Assembly (NCBI GenBank): GCA_024663395.1 | Contig: JANFAH010000064.1 | Coordinates: forward strand, 1-64,000 | From: Pisolithus tinctorius | Taxonomy: Eukaryota; Basidiomycota; Agaricomycetes; Boletales; Pisolithaceae | Direction of reading: 5' to 3' | DNA: 64,000 nucleotides | In this document: positions 11,233 through 24,319 of the stretch, piece after piece | Layout: every line of letters begins with the position of its first letter | Position numbering within the stretch: position 1 is the first letter of the stretch | Program-made: the position numbers and the translations under genes | The notes under the pieces: model-generated | The model's database searches: none | What the model saw: only the letters and a program-made list of their open reading frames with translations | Told to the model about the DNA's origin: nothing

Positions 11233-11405
11233 GGACGCGTCGGAAATGCCGTTCAGCAAAGAAAAAAAACAAACAACGTACTTGGGAAAAAATAATAATT
11301 AAATAAATAGTTAACTCTGGTTGAGCCACGTGGCCTGGTGGCTGTGCAGCGAAGAGTTGACCCCGCAGTGCAAACCAGCGGCTGGCAGGTCACAGCTGCA
11401 CCAAG
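11233..11405. promoter_or_regulatory. Probable bidirectional promoter, TOM40 and KTR gene
   Basis: These 173 bp separate two divergent start codons, so both core promoters and leaders must lie here. There is an A/T-rich block (AAAAAATAATAATTAAATAAAT, about 11287-11308). No specific factor site can be claimed. Confidence 0.5.
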
Positions 11406-13100
11406 ATGATGACGCCTACGCGTTACATCGTACTGGTCTTGACAATACTCGTATGTATTCCCCGTCGAACAGAGCAGCCACCCGTCTGAACTCATCCCCA
11501 CTGCTAGATCAGTCTACATTACATCCTCACCATCACTCACGAGGAATACGGAAAGGCTACCACCGTTTCCCGCCTCACCAATTATATCAAAGGCCCTCAA
11601 CCGCCTTACAAAGACGGTGTACCAGAGCAGTATTACAAGCCCTCGGATCCTGTTGCGCTCCCAGAACGAAAGGCCAATGCTACCTTTGTCATGCTCGTCC
11701 GAAACACGGATGGACCTGGCATCATGAACAGCATGAAACAAATCGAAGACAGATTCAACAGGAAATTTCAGTACCCATATGTCTTCCTGAACGACAAACC
11801 CTTCACCGAGAACTTCAAAAAGTGAGCCCTCTGTGTGAGACTCGCACCTTTCACTGATCCCTCTCACGCCAGATACGTCTCCCAGCTCACTGATGCCCCG
11901 GTGGAGTTTGGCATCGTACCGCCGGAACATTGGAAACAGCCAGAGTGGATCGACGAGCAAAAAGCCACCGCTGCACGGGAAGACATGATGAGAAACAATG
12001 TAATTTACGGAGGTACGTAGATCACGTCTTACGTTGTACCCGTTGAGTCACCCTGCGCCAGGAAGTATAACGTATGTTCCTAGTGACCCTGGAATGCCCC
12101 GACACTCACCGATAATTCAGGTACCGCAACATGTGTCGATTCAACTCAGGCGTATGCGGGTCCCTTCTTGATTCCAGCCGTTGTTGACCGTTTTACAGTT
12201 CTTCTACAGACAAGAATTACTCCAGAAATATCGGTATTACTGGAGAGTGGAGTGAGCTCTAACGTACCATACAGTGAAAACTACTTACAGGTCCTGTGCA
12301 GGCCAGACGTCAAGTATTTCTGCGACATTGACTACGACCCGTTCTTGTTAATGCAAGATCAAAACAAAGTTTATGGTGTGCCTTTTCAGGTTTTCAAAAG
12401 ATTCTTAGCGGTAACACTGGTCAGGGTTTACCGTCTCTTTATACGAATATGAAGCAACCATCCCCACCTTGTGGCAGACCGTAAAGGGTATGCTACGCAA
12501 ATTTAGGTGTCATGCAACACCTTAAAGGTTTCTTCAGAATTCCTAGACGAGAATCCGGAGCTGCTCCCAGCCGACAATGCCTTCTCATTCATCTCCGACG
12601 ATGGTGGTCTAACGTACAACCGCTGTCACTGTACGTTCATTTCTGATATGTTCTGGAAGATGATTCTCATCGTTTTGGATAGTTTGGAGCAACTTTGAGA
12701 TTGGCGATATGGACTTCTGGCGAGGTGAAGCGTATTCAAAATTCTTTGACTACCTTGATTCCAAGGGTGGCTTTTACTATGAGGTACGTTGTTGGTCGTA
12801 TCCACTATATTCTACCGTCTCAATTATCATCCAGCGCTGGGGAGATGCACCAGTGCATAGCTTAGGAGCCGCCCTGTTCGCTAATAAGAGTCAAATTCAT
12901 TTCTTCAATGATATCGGATATCGACATGAGCCGTTCCAGCACTGTCCACAAGGAGATATCCATACAAACGGCAAGTGTTGGTGTGATCCCGGTGCAAACT
13001 TTGGTAGGTTCCGTGCCCCCACTCAGTTCGATCGCTGTACTGACTTTGCGTAGACTACGAGTGGTACTCGTGCTTGAGCCGCTATGACAAACTGTTCTAA
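11406..13100 (+). CDS. KRE2/KTR-family Golgi alpha-1,2-mannosyltransferase (GT15)
   Basis: A type II membrane protein of 379 residues: a short cytosolic tail, one signal anchor (about residues 7-24), a stem, then the GT15 catalytic domain. Family motifs seen include ANATFVMLVRN, FNRKFQYPYVFLND, YRNMCRFNSGFF, KYFCDIDYDPF and FFNDIGYRH. It transfers mannose from GDP-mannose to N- or O-glycans in the Golgi; the YEYEATIPTLW segment carries conserved active-site acids. Twelve exons: 11406-11450, 11508-11821, 11873-12012, 12062-12071, 12121-12151, 12199-12251, 12302-12375, 12425-12487, 12538-12630, 12683-12783, 12835-13003, 13054-13100. Exon 4 is only 10 nt, yet it is required to encode the conserved GSIT junction. 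A second ATG at 11409 is equally usable. Confidence 0.94.
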
Positions 13101-13316
13101 TTAGTTCATATTCCCGTATTTCACTAGTGATGACCGAGCTTGGGAGGACAGCCTAGATGGTCGTTCGCCACATTCTATACCCTCCCTGTCGTAGAAACAC
13201 TGCAGAACATGATAGTATATAATGATACATATGATATGCAGGTGTGTGCGTAGATCCTCCGTGAACAGTGTGACATTTTGAAAAGCAAGGTAGTAACCTT
13301 AGGAAGAAGTTTCGTA

Positions 13317-16300
13317 TCACAGGATGGATTGCGAATAGTACTGAAACTGTGGTCACAGTCATATGGCGCAGTACGAAGAAAAACGACAAAATAACGCACA
13401 GAATCATATAACCTAGTCCAGTTGGATCCCAGGGAGCTATCGATCAACCGATCCACGTACTCCCGAACAAGAGAATGCGTGAGGGCTGGCTGGAAACGAT
13501 CGCGGAGCTGATTCGCCGTTTGCTCTCCGAAAGCGACAAAACACGGCAGTGTCGAATCTAAAAACAAGTTAGATAGTCCCCGTGACTCCAGTACTTATGG
13601 AATAGTACTTTTCTGCATCAGCTCCACCAACGCTGCTTACACGGTCAAAAACTGGTCGGAGAACGAAGCGATGATTGCTTACTGATAATCCTATCACAAT
13701 GTTTCCGTGCAGCCTCGAATCCCTCGTGGAATAACCGCTTGAATTCCAGGAATGGCTCACCCTCGACGCCGCCAAGTACCTCGACGTATTCAGGCGGCAA
13801 TTTAAAAGGTGCAGCCTCGAAACCGATATTACCGGGGGAATTGGACAGCATGAAACCGAAGTCAATGTGGATCAGGTGTCCCTCTGGGTCAAGTAGAATA
13901 TTGCCGTTATGGCGGTCCTTTATCTGGAGAAGATAAGTGACAATGGAATATCCTGGTTGCGCACCGGTCAAATCTTTTGTCGGAGTAGAAAACCAGCGTC
14001 TTTACCTGCAAGGGACTTGGCGAAGTTCCGTTGTGCTCGGAGGAATTTGGCGGTTGAGGGATCACCATACGTAGATTTAAAGTGATCCAGTAAGGTTACA
14101 TGTCCTAGCCGACCTTGTGCTAAACGTCGGGCATATTCAGCCTTCTTGATCGAATGGATGGAAACGGCATCATTGATTGTCTCTACGAGTCCCGAGGATG
14201 CACCCGTGATGAGTATCCGGAAGCTGCAGAAATTGAGCGTTCAATCTACCTTACAAATCATAGAGAGAAGACTCACTAGCGAACCCAACACTGACATTTC
14301 TCTTCCTGCCATATCTGCCCAAACTCACGAACGAGCTGGACTGCAACCTGTTCCTGCCGCAAATCTCCCCCGGTTTTGACAATGACAGAGACGCAGTCCC
14401 AATTTGCTTGTGGTCATTCAGTTACACACAAGGAAATAATTCAGTGGAATCCTTACCCAAGTGACCATAAGGTGACGCGTGGCGTATACGACTCTGCACC
14501 AAAAATATACTTGGAGGGCGACGGGAATGATGGCAAACACTACCCACCTTTTTGGTAGCCCATGACTCGCTGAGTACCACAGCAGATGGGTCGGCCTTGC
14601 TAAGTTCCTGCTTAATTATCCCCTCGTCCTCCGCTGTCTTCCACCCACTGGACTCTGCAAGTCCCATTTCTCCTTCACGCATCCGTTCCATCCGTTCCTC
14701 TTCAAGTGAGATCATTTCCTTCATGATTCTATCACGGATGGAAGCAGCTTCGGCGTGGTTTACTCGCATGCGAGTGGTCGGTGCTGGAGGCGAGGCATCA
14801 GAAGGCCTTGGCTTGCCACCTAGCGACGGGTGAAGGGGTCCATGTGATCCTTGGTCGGATGCAAAGTTAAGCCAACCTGATCCAGCGAGCCAACTAAGAG
14901 GCCCCGATGGGGCAGACGAAGACGAAGGAGCATCTTGTGCAGAGGGCGTTGCTAACCCGGACCCGGGTGGTCCACTAAGTGGCGTAACAGTCTCGCGCAC
15001 GAGACTAGCATTTAGCTGAGCAAGCATAACAGCTGCAGTTCGCATCCGTTCGGAATAGTCGTCCAAAGACAGAGATCTCCCGCTAGTTGCCGTCCTGCTG
15101 TCCAATGACGAGGTCGTGCCTTGTTCCACCGTGGATGGAGACGGCGCCGATTGTGTGCGTGACCATGCTACTAATTCTAGCTCCCTGTTCTTCGGTGGAG
15201 GAGGCAGAACAATAGATTCCTCGAGGTCTATGGGGCCACGCAGCGACTGGCCGGCGCCGTATAGCTGTTCAACCAAATCTACCTCCTGCTCGTCTTGAAC
15301 AAGCGAGGTGGTACTATCAGACGGGAGCGTGAGTACAGGAGTTTCAGGACCTGTCTCATTACCCTCTTCTTGTATGTCTGCCGAATCTTTGCCTAGCACA
15401 CCATTTGAACCAATGACATTCACCCCCTCCGAGGCTGGGCCACGCAGCGACTTCATACGAGGTACTGTGAATGGGATTAGATCTCGCGATGTACCCTTCT
15501 CTTCACTTTCTTTGGTCACAATCCTCTTTAGTATCTCCTTGTTCCCTCGTTTGGTTGGGTCGAAGTCAAGATCATCGTGCAGGATTTCAATATGAAGAAG
15601 ATATGGAGCTCGCTCTGCGGAGTTGAGAACAACAGACTCCCCTGGCGAGATGCGGACGATCCTATGATGTGGTTGGGTAGCAACACCAGAGGGTAGAGGG
15701 CTTATGGTGTCAGAAGACGAGCACCACATTGGCATGCAAACCTGTCGAGACAAAATGAGACGACGAGAAGCCACCACTTGGCTTACAAACCTCAGCAGGT
15801 AATTTATGGTTCAGAGCGGTCAGCTCTGCTCGTAGGGCACTTATCCGCGCAGGCTTTGGCACGACAAGTAGGTGATTGGATATTTCCTCCAATGCGAGCA
15901 AGAATAAAATCTGAGGAGGCATGCTTACACTGCAGGTGAAAATTAAACAGTGGAATTACCCACCTCCGACTGACAGTAATGACTTCTGAGGAGATAAGAC
16001 TGAGATTGAATGTCATAGCGTTCAAGTAGAGTATCTGCAGGTAGTGTGCTTTGCCTTAAAGGCGAGTGGGAAGAGGGTATCGAGGGCAGGGACTGGTATG
16101 GGTTCGGCGGAAGTGCAGGGTTTAATGGATCAAGTTGGTCGAGGGGATCCTCCGACAGGTGAGATCGGTGTAGATTATGCACTAGCGTAAGGGCAGGACT
16201 TGTCCGGGCACCGACGATCGTTTTCCTACGTCCTAGGGGAGAGCGGCAGGGTCGAGGTACAGTGTTAGGACGCGACGCTTCTTCCAACCCGGAGACACCG

Positions 16301-17113
16301 TCATCTTCCACCTTCTCGTCCGAAGTATTGCTGTCATCTTCTGCAGCATCAGGGCTACCGGAAGGAGCACTTGCTGGTGGTTCTTCGTTGGTATTTACCC
16401 CTTTCTCCTCTATAACATCACCCTCTACCCGGCCCTGTTGCAAAGCAACTTCACCCATGATCTCAGTTAACCCGGGCATCGCAGGGGCTCCCGCAAAGAC
16501 GAGCCCAATCCCGACAAGAGCAGGTTCGACGCGCGGTTTAACTCGCTTACGAGCGAATCGTGATTGAAATGACACGGTTAACCCAGAGTAAGGAACTGAT
16601 GCGGGAGAGGGTAAGTCGGCGAAAATGATTTCATGACACCGATGCAAAGTCCTTTGACAGACTTGGAAGGCTGGTGAGTTGGGACATGCGGACAAGTCCT
16701 GAAGGGATGCCTGCATGTAAAACAGTGTCTACGCGCGTCTTAAGTGGCCTGTATGGGTACACCAGAGGAAAGAGAAAGACCGACGACGCGTACCATCACT
16801 GCAATGTGCGTAGAGCGTTGCGCGATCTCGACCACGAAGCACTCGAGCGCTCGCGAGTTTGATGGCCGAGTAACAAGCAAGTGGCTAGCAGGAGGATGAG
16901 ATGTGACGAGAATGTAAGGCCAGCGCACGACAGCATTCACCATATGAAGCCCCACACGTCGCGTAGCTCTTGGGTGTCAAGCTCTCTCAACCTTCGGGTG
17001 AGGTAGTATGTGATGCCAATGTTGTCGGCATAGAGCATGAGGTACTTCAACGCTACGTGGACGGAGAAGAAAGAGGGGGAAAGAAAAAGGCGAAGCAAGA
17101 GTGCATGAGACAT
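13317..17113 (-). CDS. PIK1: PIK1, phosphatidylinositol 4-kinase (type III beta)
   Basis: Twelve exons (17113-16941, 16884-16794, 16710-15964, 15910-15791, 15741-14548, 14493-14457, 14406-14277, 14223-14006, 13952-13683, 13632-13609, 13557-13400, 13346-13317) give 1063 residues. The N-terminal lipid-kinase-unique helical domain is recognisable (LALKYLMLYADNIG-like sequence, then CHLLVTRPSNSRALECF). The C-terminal kinase domain has the catalytic loop KDRHNGN near residue 916, HIDFGF, and the PI4K activation region AAPFKLPPEYVEVLGG. The end reads FQYYSQSIL, typical of Pik1. It makes PI4P at the Golgi and nucleus. The middle (about residues 140-330 and 500-770) is low-complexity and acidic. A few conserved residues expected near exon 2/3 are absent from my model, so that junction is less certain. 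Exon 10 is 24 nt. It is divergent from OST3. Confidence 0.95.
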
Positions 17114-17276
17114 CTCCAGACCGATGGGCAGCGCGTCCCGTCGCTGTTTGAGACAACGAGCTGAGCGCACGGCTTCCAATCAAAATCAATGAAGTGGGCT
17201 GCTAATAATTTACTACCACAAATTACACGCCAGTGCTTCCCACGGACCACATCACTCTCGACTGCGACCGTCGACG
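17114..17276. promoter_or_regulatory. Probable bidirectional promoter, PIK1 and OST3
   Basis: Only 163 bp separate the divergent start codons of a Golgi lipid kinase and an ER glycosylation subunit. No particular element can be named with confidence. Confidence 0.5.
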
Positions 17277-18471
17277 ATGCTGAGGCTAATAATCGCGCTC
17301 TTGTGTCTTCCTTTCTGTCTCGCAGCCCAAAAGTCTCCACGGGACGAGCTGGTCCAGCTTGCTTCCGCTGGCAACGGTGTCATTCGCTTGGACGAGCGCA
17401 CCTTCGATCTTCTTACTTCTCCGAAACGCGACTGGTCTGCTGCTATCCAACTCACGGCGCTTAACCCACAACGCAGGTGTGGTCCTTGCAAGTGAGTGCG
17501 TTCTGTTTGGACCTTGGCCGGAAATCCAAATGGCTTGCCAGGGAATTCGACCCGTCTTTCCAGGCAGTAGCCAAGGCATGGTCCACGGTGACCCCGGAAC
17601 AGAGAAACAACCACTTCTTCGCCTCTATTGACTTTGACGATGGATTTCAAGTGTTCAAGAAGGTGCTTTCTGCGAGCCCCGGGCTGACACTCGCTGATTG
17701 GTCACATATAGCTCGGCATAATGTCTGCGCCTGTAGTACACGTGTACCCAGCTGCAGAGGGCCCTAATGCCAAAACCACGAGGAATGACCCCTTCAAATA
17801 TGACTTCTCAAAGTATGGACGTCCCTATTCGATCTCATGGCTACGGCTCTTACCATTTTTCAGCGGTTTCGAAGCCCGTCCTTTGGCTGAGCAACTTTCT
17901 AGTCATACTCCCATCCCAATTCCCTATAAAGACCCCATCAACTGGGCCCGTATTGCTTCGTTCGTTTCCCTCATTCCAATCGTAACCCTTATTTTCCGTT
18001 TTATTCGCCCAGCGCTCCAAAATCGCTGGGTATGGGCAGCAGGCACTATCCTCCTTTCCACTGTCATGACCTCCGGATACATGTTCACGCGCATCCGAGG
18101 CACGCCGTACGTGGGTCCTGACGGGGGTTGGCTTGCGGCAGGGTTTCAAACCCAATATGGGCAGGAAGTCCAAGTTGTCTCACTCCTTTGTGCGTCGTTA
18201 CAGCCTCTTGCTCCCACCCCAGTTATACTAATGCCCACCTCAGACGGCGTCTTGGCGGGCTCTTTCGTGATGCTAATTCTCTTAGCACCTCAGCAATCGT
18301 CTCCTACACGCCAGCGCACACAGATATACATCTGGACGGCCCTCAATTTCATCTTGTTCTCTGTCCTTGTCTCTATTTTCCGCCTTAAAAATAGAGGTGA
18401 GTATGATCTGGTAGGTTCGTGCACTAATGTCCTAATGCAACATAGGTTACCCCTTCAAACTCATGTTTTAG
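17277..18471 (+). CDS. OST3: OST3/OST6, oxidoreductase subunit of oligosaccharyltransferase
   Basis: Five exons (17277-17491, 17542-17662, 17712-17812, 17864-18396, 18446-18471) encode 331 residues. There is a signal peptide (LIIALLCLPFCLAA), a lumenal thioredoxin-like domain with active-site CGPC around residue 70, then four membrane helices (from INWARIASFVSLIP onward) and a short tail GYPFKLMF. This is the architecture of Ost3/Ost6 (human TUSC3/MAGT1), whose CXXC holds substrate cysteines in mixed disulfides so that nearby Asn sites are glycosylated. The retained CXXC suggests an active oxidoreductase. It is divergent from PIK1. Confidence 0.95.
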
Positions 18472-18733
18472 ATCATCACAAGCCGATAGCTATAATAGAC
18501 AATTGTGCTGTACTTAGACCTGTTCGCATTCAAAGCGCCTTAGTCCGGAATGAGTCAAATAACAAAGAGGTGCGTATGTGTACAAAGCACGAATAGCAGA
18601 ATGGAGTACCGTATACGGCCAAGCTCCCAAAGTTGCAGTCTGATGGCTATCGAGCAGCACATAAATGAAGTCAAGATATGTTGGAGGGAAAATGATGCTT
18701 CTATCTAGAATAACGTGACAATTGAGGGAGTAA

Positions 18734-21700
18734 TTATGCCGCACCAGCGCCTGCCTCCTGCTGGAAGACGTCTACATATCTGTTCCTTACATTCTTCTTC
18801 GCAGCTTGCGACCGTGGCCGTCCCATGGGAGGTGGGGCAATACCAATCCCCATGTCTAGGTTAGGGGTAGCGGGCATGGCGGCTACCTCCGGCGGGACGA
18901 GATTCGACCGTGGACGCATTGGCGGTTTGGGGCTAGTTAGATCAATAGCAGATGCCGTGCGTGCCAGAGGTGGGGCGATTGGGGGGCCACCAGTAGCTGG
19001 CCGCCTGGCCTGTGATGGTGAAGCAGTCTGTGCCCGCGCAGGAGGCGGAGGTGCGGGTGCAGCTGGTTGAGTGCTCTCTGCTCCACCCTGGACATGGAGT
19101 GTCACAAGTTGCGATACGAGATATGCCAGCTAGCTGACTGACCTTTTTATTGACCCAACGTTTGAGCTCTGTGTCATAATAGAAGCTTGTTTCCTCGCCG
19201 AGATTGGCCTTGATTGCCCCGGGAGTTTCTGAACGCCTCCAGAATCGACTGAACCACGAGCCGCCCGATGCTGCCTGTGTAGTAGGAGACGAACCTGACG
19301 GGGAATGTCAACAACACAACCAACAGGATACGGCAATGAGGAAACCCACCTGGTTTATCCTCGGTTTGAGAGGTAGACTCTTGCTGAGGCGTTGACGACG
19401 GTGGGTGGCCTTCGGCAGTCTTCGCACTTTCCTCTGGCTTCCTCATAAGAGCACTGTTGCCCAAGCCGAGATCATCTTCGTCGTCTTCGAAAGTCGTGTC
19501 AAGTCGGCGAGGTGTTGCATCCGGATTGGGAGTTACCGACAACGCTGGGTCGTCCATGAGAGAGACAAGTCCATTCCCCGAAGAAGGGACGCCCCCCACC
19601 CTGACGAAAGTCGTAGCTACAGGTGTCGCAGACGAGTCGGCGCCGCTGAGCGCATCCCACCACCCCCCACTCTCCTGGCGTGCTTGCTCTTGTTGCAGTT
19701 GGCTAGACCCGCTGGCGCTTTCCTCGGGCGTGACCTCGAGAGAACTCTTACGTGAAGATGAACTGCTCCCATAGGCAGGGATGTATGTAACTGCGTGTCC
19801 ATTCATTGGAGGGGTATGGGGAGAGAAGGGGTAAGATGGCTGAGATGGGTGAAGCGGAGCGGTCTTTGGCGGCGCCGGCGACGCACTGTGTATGGGACGG
19901 TGGTGCTCCATAGCTGACGATGCACGATCAATGGGCGCATAAGACTGTGTGGATGGTAACGACATCGCAGACCCCGTTCGACGAGGAGGCTGTGCAGGTG
20001 CAAACTGGCCGTTTGGTATCATCGGTGGCGGTGATGAGCTTGCAGAGTTATCTGCGGATGACATAGAGCTGTAGGGCGGAGGTCCGGAGAATGCAGACGG
20101 TGCGCTAGCAGCCGACGGAGAAGGCTCGTCGCCCTCACCAGCGATGAACTTTGTCAGACGGCCCTCCAACCAGCTACCAATACTGTCGAGGCTCGGTTTG
20201 TTCACCTTCCCACTTATCCATGACCCCGATTTATCCACATGAGGTGTGCCTATTAGGCGGTCAGCGAGGCTCCTTAACTGACCAACCATCATGGGGTTGA
20301 AGTAAGGCGAAGGACGACTCATGGAGGCAGTGATTGCTTCACAGTACCTACAAAAAAAAATCAGCATAGCATCGTCGATTGGCAGCGTTGAATATACCTA
20401 GAGGCAGCTTGTACATGGCCGATCTCAGCAAGGTACACAGCCCGGATTAACTTGTAAGCTTGCAGGTGAGGGAAACCAAGGAAAGGCTCCTGTCCCTTAG
20501 GTGTAGCCTTCAGTGAGAATGCGAACTCTAGGATCTCCGAAAAGATCGTGGCATCGAAGTCTTTGCAGAACGTCGGCTTCGAGTGAGGGCTTTGCGATCC
20601 CAACAGTATTATGCGTGCGGACGGACTGCCAATCCCACCTATTATTGACGTCTGAGGTGACAACATATAACTGTGAACTGCGATTCAGCATCACTGGAAG
20701 ATGAAAATAGACACTCATACCAGACATGAGCCGCCTCCACTTGCTGGTGAGACAATAGATAGTCACCGAGCGCGGTAATAGCAGCCGACCACTCCGGATT
20801 GGATGCATTCGCTAGAACTGACGCAACGATCTCGGGCCACTTCAAGAGTGACTCAGTTGGTACCTGGGCAGCGGCCACTGCTGATGGAAAATTGGGAGAC
20901 ATAGGTGTAATATGTGGTAGATGAGGGGCGGGCACTTGCAAGCCGGTGGTAGCCCTAGATAGTAGGTTAGTAGGTACAAGTTCTTGAACTATCAACGGTA
21001 CGTCAAACTCAATCTATGAAACAAACAGAAACCCCTTACTCGCAGCTGGCCCTTGACCAGAAAAAAGGCTGTATACAACTCGCAAGCACTCTCTCCCGCT
21101 GGTTCGAGGTGGCATATTATCGTTTCCACCAGCGACAAGGGCATGCTGAGGGTCGTGCACGCCAAGCTCAGCCTTCAAAAATTCGCTGACAACTTCTTTC
21201 CACGCTTCCTTGTCAATACCGCTCGAGATGATCATCGCGTGTGCCCAAAGCTTCTCATCAAGTGCATAGTGATATGCTTGACGGCGCTCTCCACGCACCA
21301 AGAATTCTTGGATCTTGTCCAAGGCAGAAGGACGGGTGGCGGTGACTGAAACGGGAGATTCGTTCGTAGCTGGGAGAGATGCATTATACCCGTCTGCAAA
21401 GGGTGACGTGAAAGCCGGTGTAGATAAAGATGTAGAGGACTCCGTTCCAACTTCTTTTAGGTTACCGGCAACATGTGGGACCAAAGCGGCCCGTACGGCT
21501 GTATCAGTCTGAGGACTGTAACCATAATGAACACGTCGTTATCATCATTATGGACAACAGGGCCTGACCTTCCGTAAAGCACACCGTCATGCTCGACCAT
21601 AACCTTCAGCACCTGTACTAGAGCCAGTTTATCTTCGACCCTCCGCCTTTCAATGCCCTCAGAGGCGTACGTGGCCGCACGCGATATCTCCTCAGCACGC

Positions 21701-24319
21701 TCCTCCAAATACTTGATAACACGTGCTTTCTTGGTCTTCAAATTCGAAGACATCCCCGTACGGACAAGACTCGTCATTGGAGACCCGGGATCAGAGAACA
21801 GTGGACCAGGGTAAAGCGCCGCCTTCGGCTCAAGTGCGTATTCCGGCAATGCCTTGTGTACTTCCCGAATGGTGATATTTGTCGTCCTCCGTGTAGAGAG
21901 CGCAACATCAAACCCGGTGCTCAAATCTGCAGAGCCGTGGAAGCAAGTGACCAACCTGCCTCCGAACCCAAAGCTCACAATTGGAGCCCGTGCTGAAACA
22001 CGGCCCAGTGGATCATTGGATCCCAACAACGACGGGGAAGGCGCATAAGGAGGTCGAGAAACTGTCATGTGGGTCTCCGAACCGATAGAATACGCAGAGA
22101 TACACCCAAGCGAGCTAGGTTCCCCCGTGTAAGATTGGTATGCGAGACCGAATTCATTGCGCTGTTGGTGAGCATCCAAAGCCATAGAGCCCGAGACTAG
22201 TGCAGAACCACCCAACGGCTGTCTCCCACGGAACTGGGATGTGGCATTGGCGGTGGCTGTTCGAGATGGAGCGTACGGATCCGTGACTGAAGACTGGGAA
22301 CAAGAGGTACTCGGTGACATTGTTCGTCCAGGGGCAGAGGTAGATCTGTCGGACGCGTCTGCGATGATGCCGTGCGTAATAGATCCATAGAGGTTGGAAG
22401 TAGTTGTTGCTTGATTATTCAGCGAGCGAACAGATGCTCGAGACGATGTACGTTGAACTGGAACATACGGGGAGGGATCATATGGGTGTACAGCCCTTGC
22501 AACATAGGCAGGAGTATTGGGATCCTGACTATTGGAGTCTACGGCATTGACATTTCGGAGAGGGGACGACACTCTATTCACCGGGCTGCGCAGAGACGAG
22601 ATGCTGGAGCCGCTCGAACCTGACCTAGTATGCGCAGAATACGTGCCGGGAGATGCTCGCCCATTGGAGGCGCTAGGTCCTTGACGGTGAGGTATTTTTC
22701 CATGATGTGGCACGGCAGGTACCCCACTAGCAACCTGGACGAAATCATCTGCGTTCGATGCAGTAGGCACCGGGACCTGTTCTCGGGAGCTAGCATTGGT
22801 AATAGTCTGATGCAGGGAGTAGTCACTAGCAGAGGAACTGCCATACTGGGCTGATGTAGCTTGCCGAGCGCTCGAGGAAACTGCACCGGACTGAAGGAAA
22901 CCGCTCTCGGACCTGCCATCTTCCGGATCACGCCATGGCATATCGTCTGATGTGTAGACAGTCTGAGTGTCGAGCTGCTGCTGCTCGTCCACCACGTCAT
23001 GGGTTTGGGATGCCCCGTTCGTTTCAAGAGTATCGTGGCCAAGCGAATTGTTAGATATATGCCGAGAAGCCTTTGTAGCATTATCACCGTAGTTGACCTC
23101 GGAAAGATTAGGTTTGTAAGCATTTGAAACGGCTGTAGATCTCCCCGGTGGTGCTTGGCGAGAAATTGGAGGATCCCTTGGGGAAAGACTCGATTCCTGC
23201 ACGCCGGATGGGGCGTATGCAATCCCATTTTGATATGGCACGGGACCGTATTGCTCTGTGGCTCCGCACGCGGGTCCAACCCTTTGCTGAGATGGAGCTC
23301 CAGGTGGCAGCCTAGGGGGAGGTCCCAGAGGAGTAGGCGATGGACCATTGCTAGCATTAGTGACCGTTGAGGGAAGAGGCGGAACAGGGGGAGCCTGCAT
23401 TTGCCCATACATCTGATGCCCAACGGCTGGCGACCCTGAACGAGAGGTGCGTGCACTTACGGCACGTTTGGACACTCTGGGAGGGGGAAGGGGAGGGTCA
23501 TATGCGTTCGATGTTTTCAGTCTGTACGATGCCGCTGTTGGTGGAGCAGGGGGAGCATTTCCTGCCACAAAGGGCTGAGAAGGTGGAGCTGGCGGGGGCA
23601 CAACAGTCGTAGGGGCGTAAGGTGAAGATACTGAACGTGAGATGGGTTTATGGGTCTCCTGCGTAGTCTGAGGTCGGGAGACCACTGGCGTGTGATGCGT
23701 ATGTGGAATAGTCGTGCTGGGCTTGTAAGGGTCATAAACGGGCTGAGCCTGTACATACGATGGCGCCGAAGGATCTGGATGCTGGCCTGGGGGACTTGGT
23801 TTGTATGGGTCAGGAGGCTGGTGCTGGCTGTGGGCACTTGGTTTGTATGGATCGTGGTCGCTCGTGAAGGCGTTTCGCACCACTGCACAGTTGTAAGTAT
23901 CGAAAGGTGTGTGAAGATAGGTCTTACCGACCTGGTTGAGGAGTATGGCTGAGTCGTGGTTCGTAACCCGTCGAATGAACGTCCGAATACCAACTTTGCT
24001 GCTGGACATAGGGTCCATGGGTCCCATTCACCTGCTGAGCTTTGGAGTCTTGGGTGGTCGGAAACGACCAGTCATCGTGTCCAGAGGCTTGGGCGTCTGG
24101 GTACATTTGCTCAGCGAACAAGCTCGAAGCGTCCTGGCCCATGTCCGCAGGGTATGAAGAAGAATTGTGCTGAGCATGTTGGGTCGACTGTTGTTCTTCA
24201 ATATTCGACCCGATTGCATGCGTCGTGTCACCGTCCTCGTTGCCAATGACCGCAAATGGGTCTGGTCCGGCATCACCCTCCGAGCCAAATAACGAGGCAG
24301 CAGCTTCCACGGAGCTCAT
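18734..24319 (-). CDS. SEC16: SEC16, scaffold of COPII ER exit sites
   Basis: Eight exons (24319-23932, 23882-21569, 21515-21040, 20988-20721, 20670-20398, 20347-19350, 19294-19143, 19087-18734) give 1740 residues. The first ~700 residues are disordered, rich in P, S, Q and Y, with recurring DPY(K/A)PS motifs. The central conserved domain follows (SFGFGGRLVTCF near 770), with an ACE1-type helical region (VRAALVPHVAGN, LDKIQEFLVRGERRQAYHYAL). The C-terminal conserved piece GGSWFSRFWRR...ETSFYYDTELKRWVNK is diagnostic. Sec16 binds Sec23/Sec31 and Sar1 and organises exit sites on the ER. The start is the first ATG that opens the acidic N-terminus. The exon 1 donor (GTCGGT) is weak, but a GTAAGA 3 nt downstream would break frame. 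Confidence 0.95.

Noticed and set aside
18193..18243. GT...AG pair inside OST3 exon 4
   Set aside because: The straight translation through this stretch (SLLCASLQPLAPTPVIL) matches the OST3 family membrane helix, so there is no intron.
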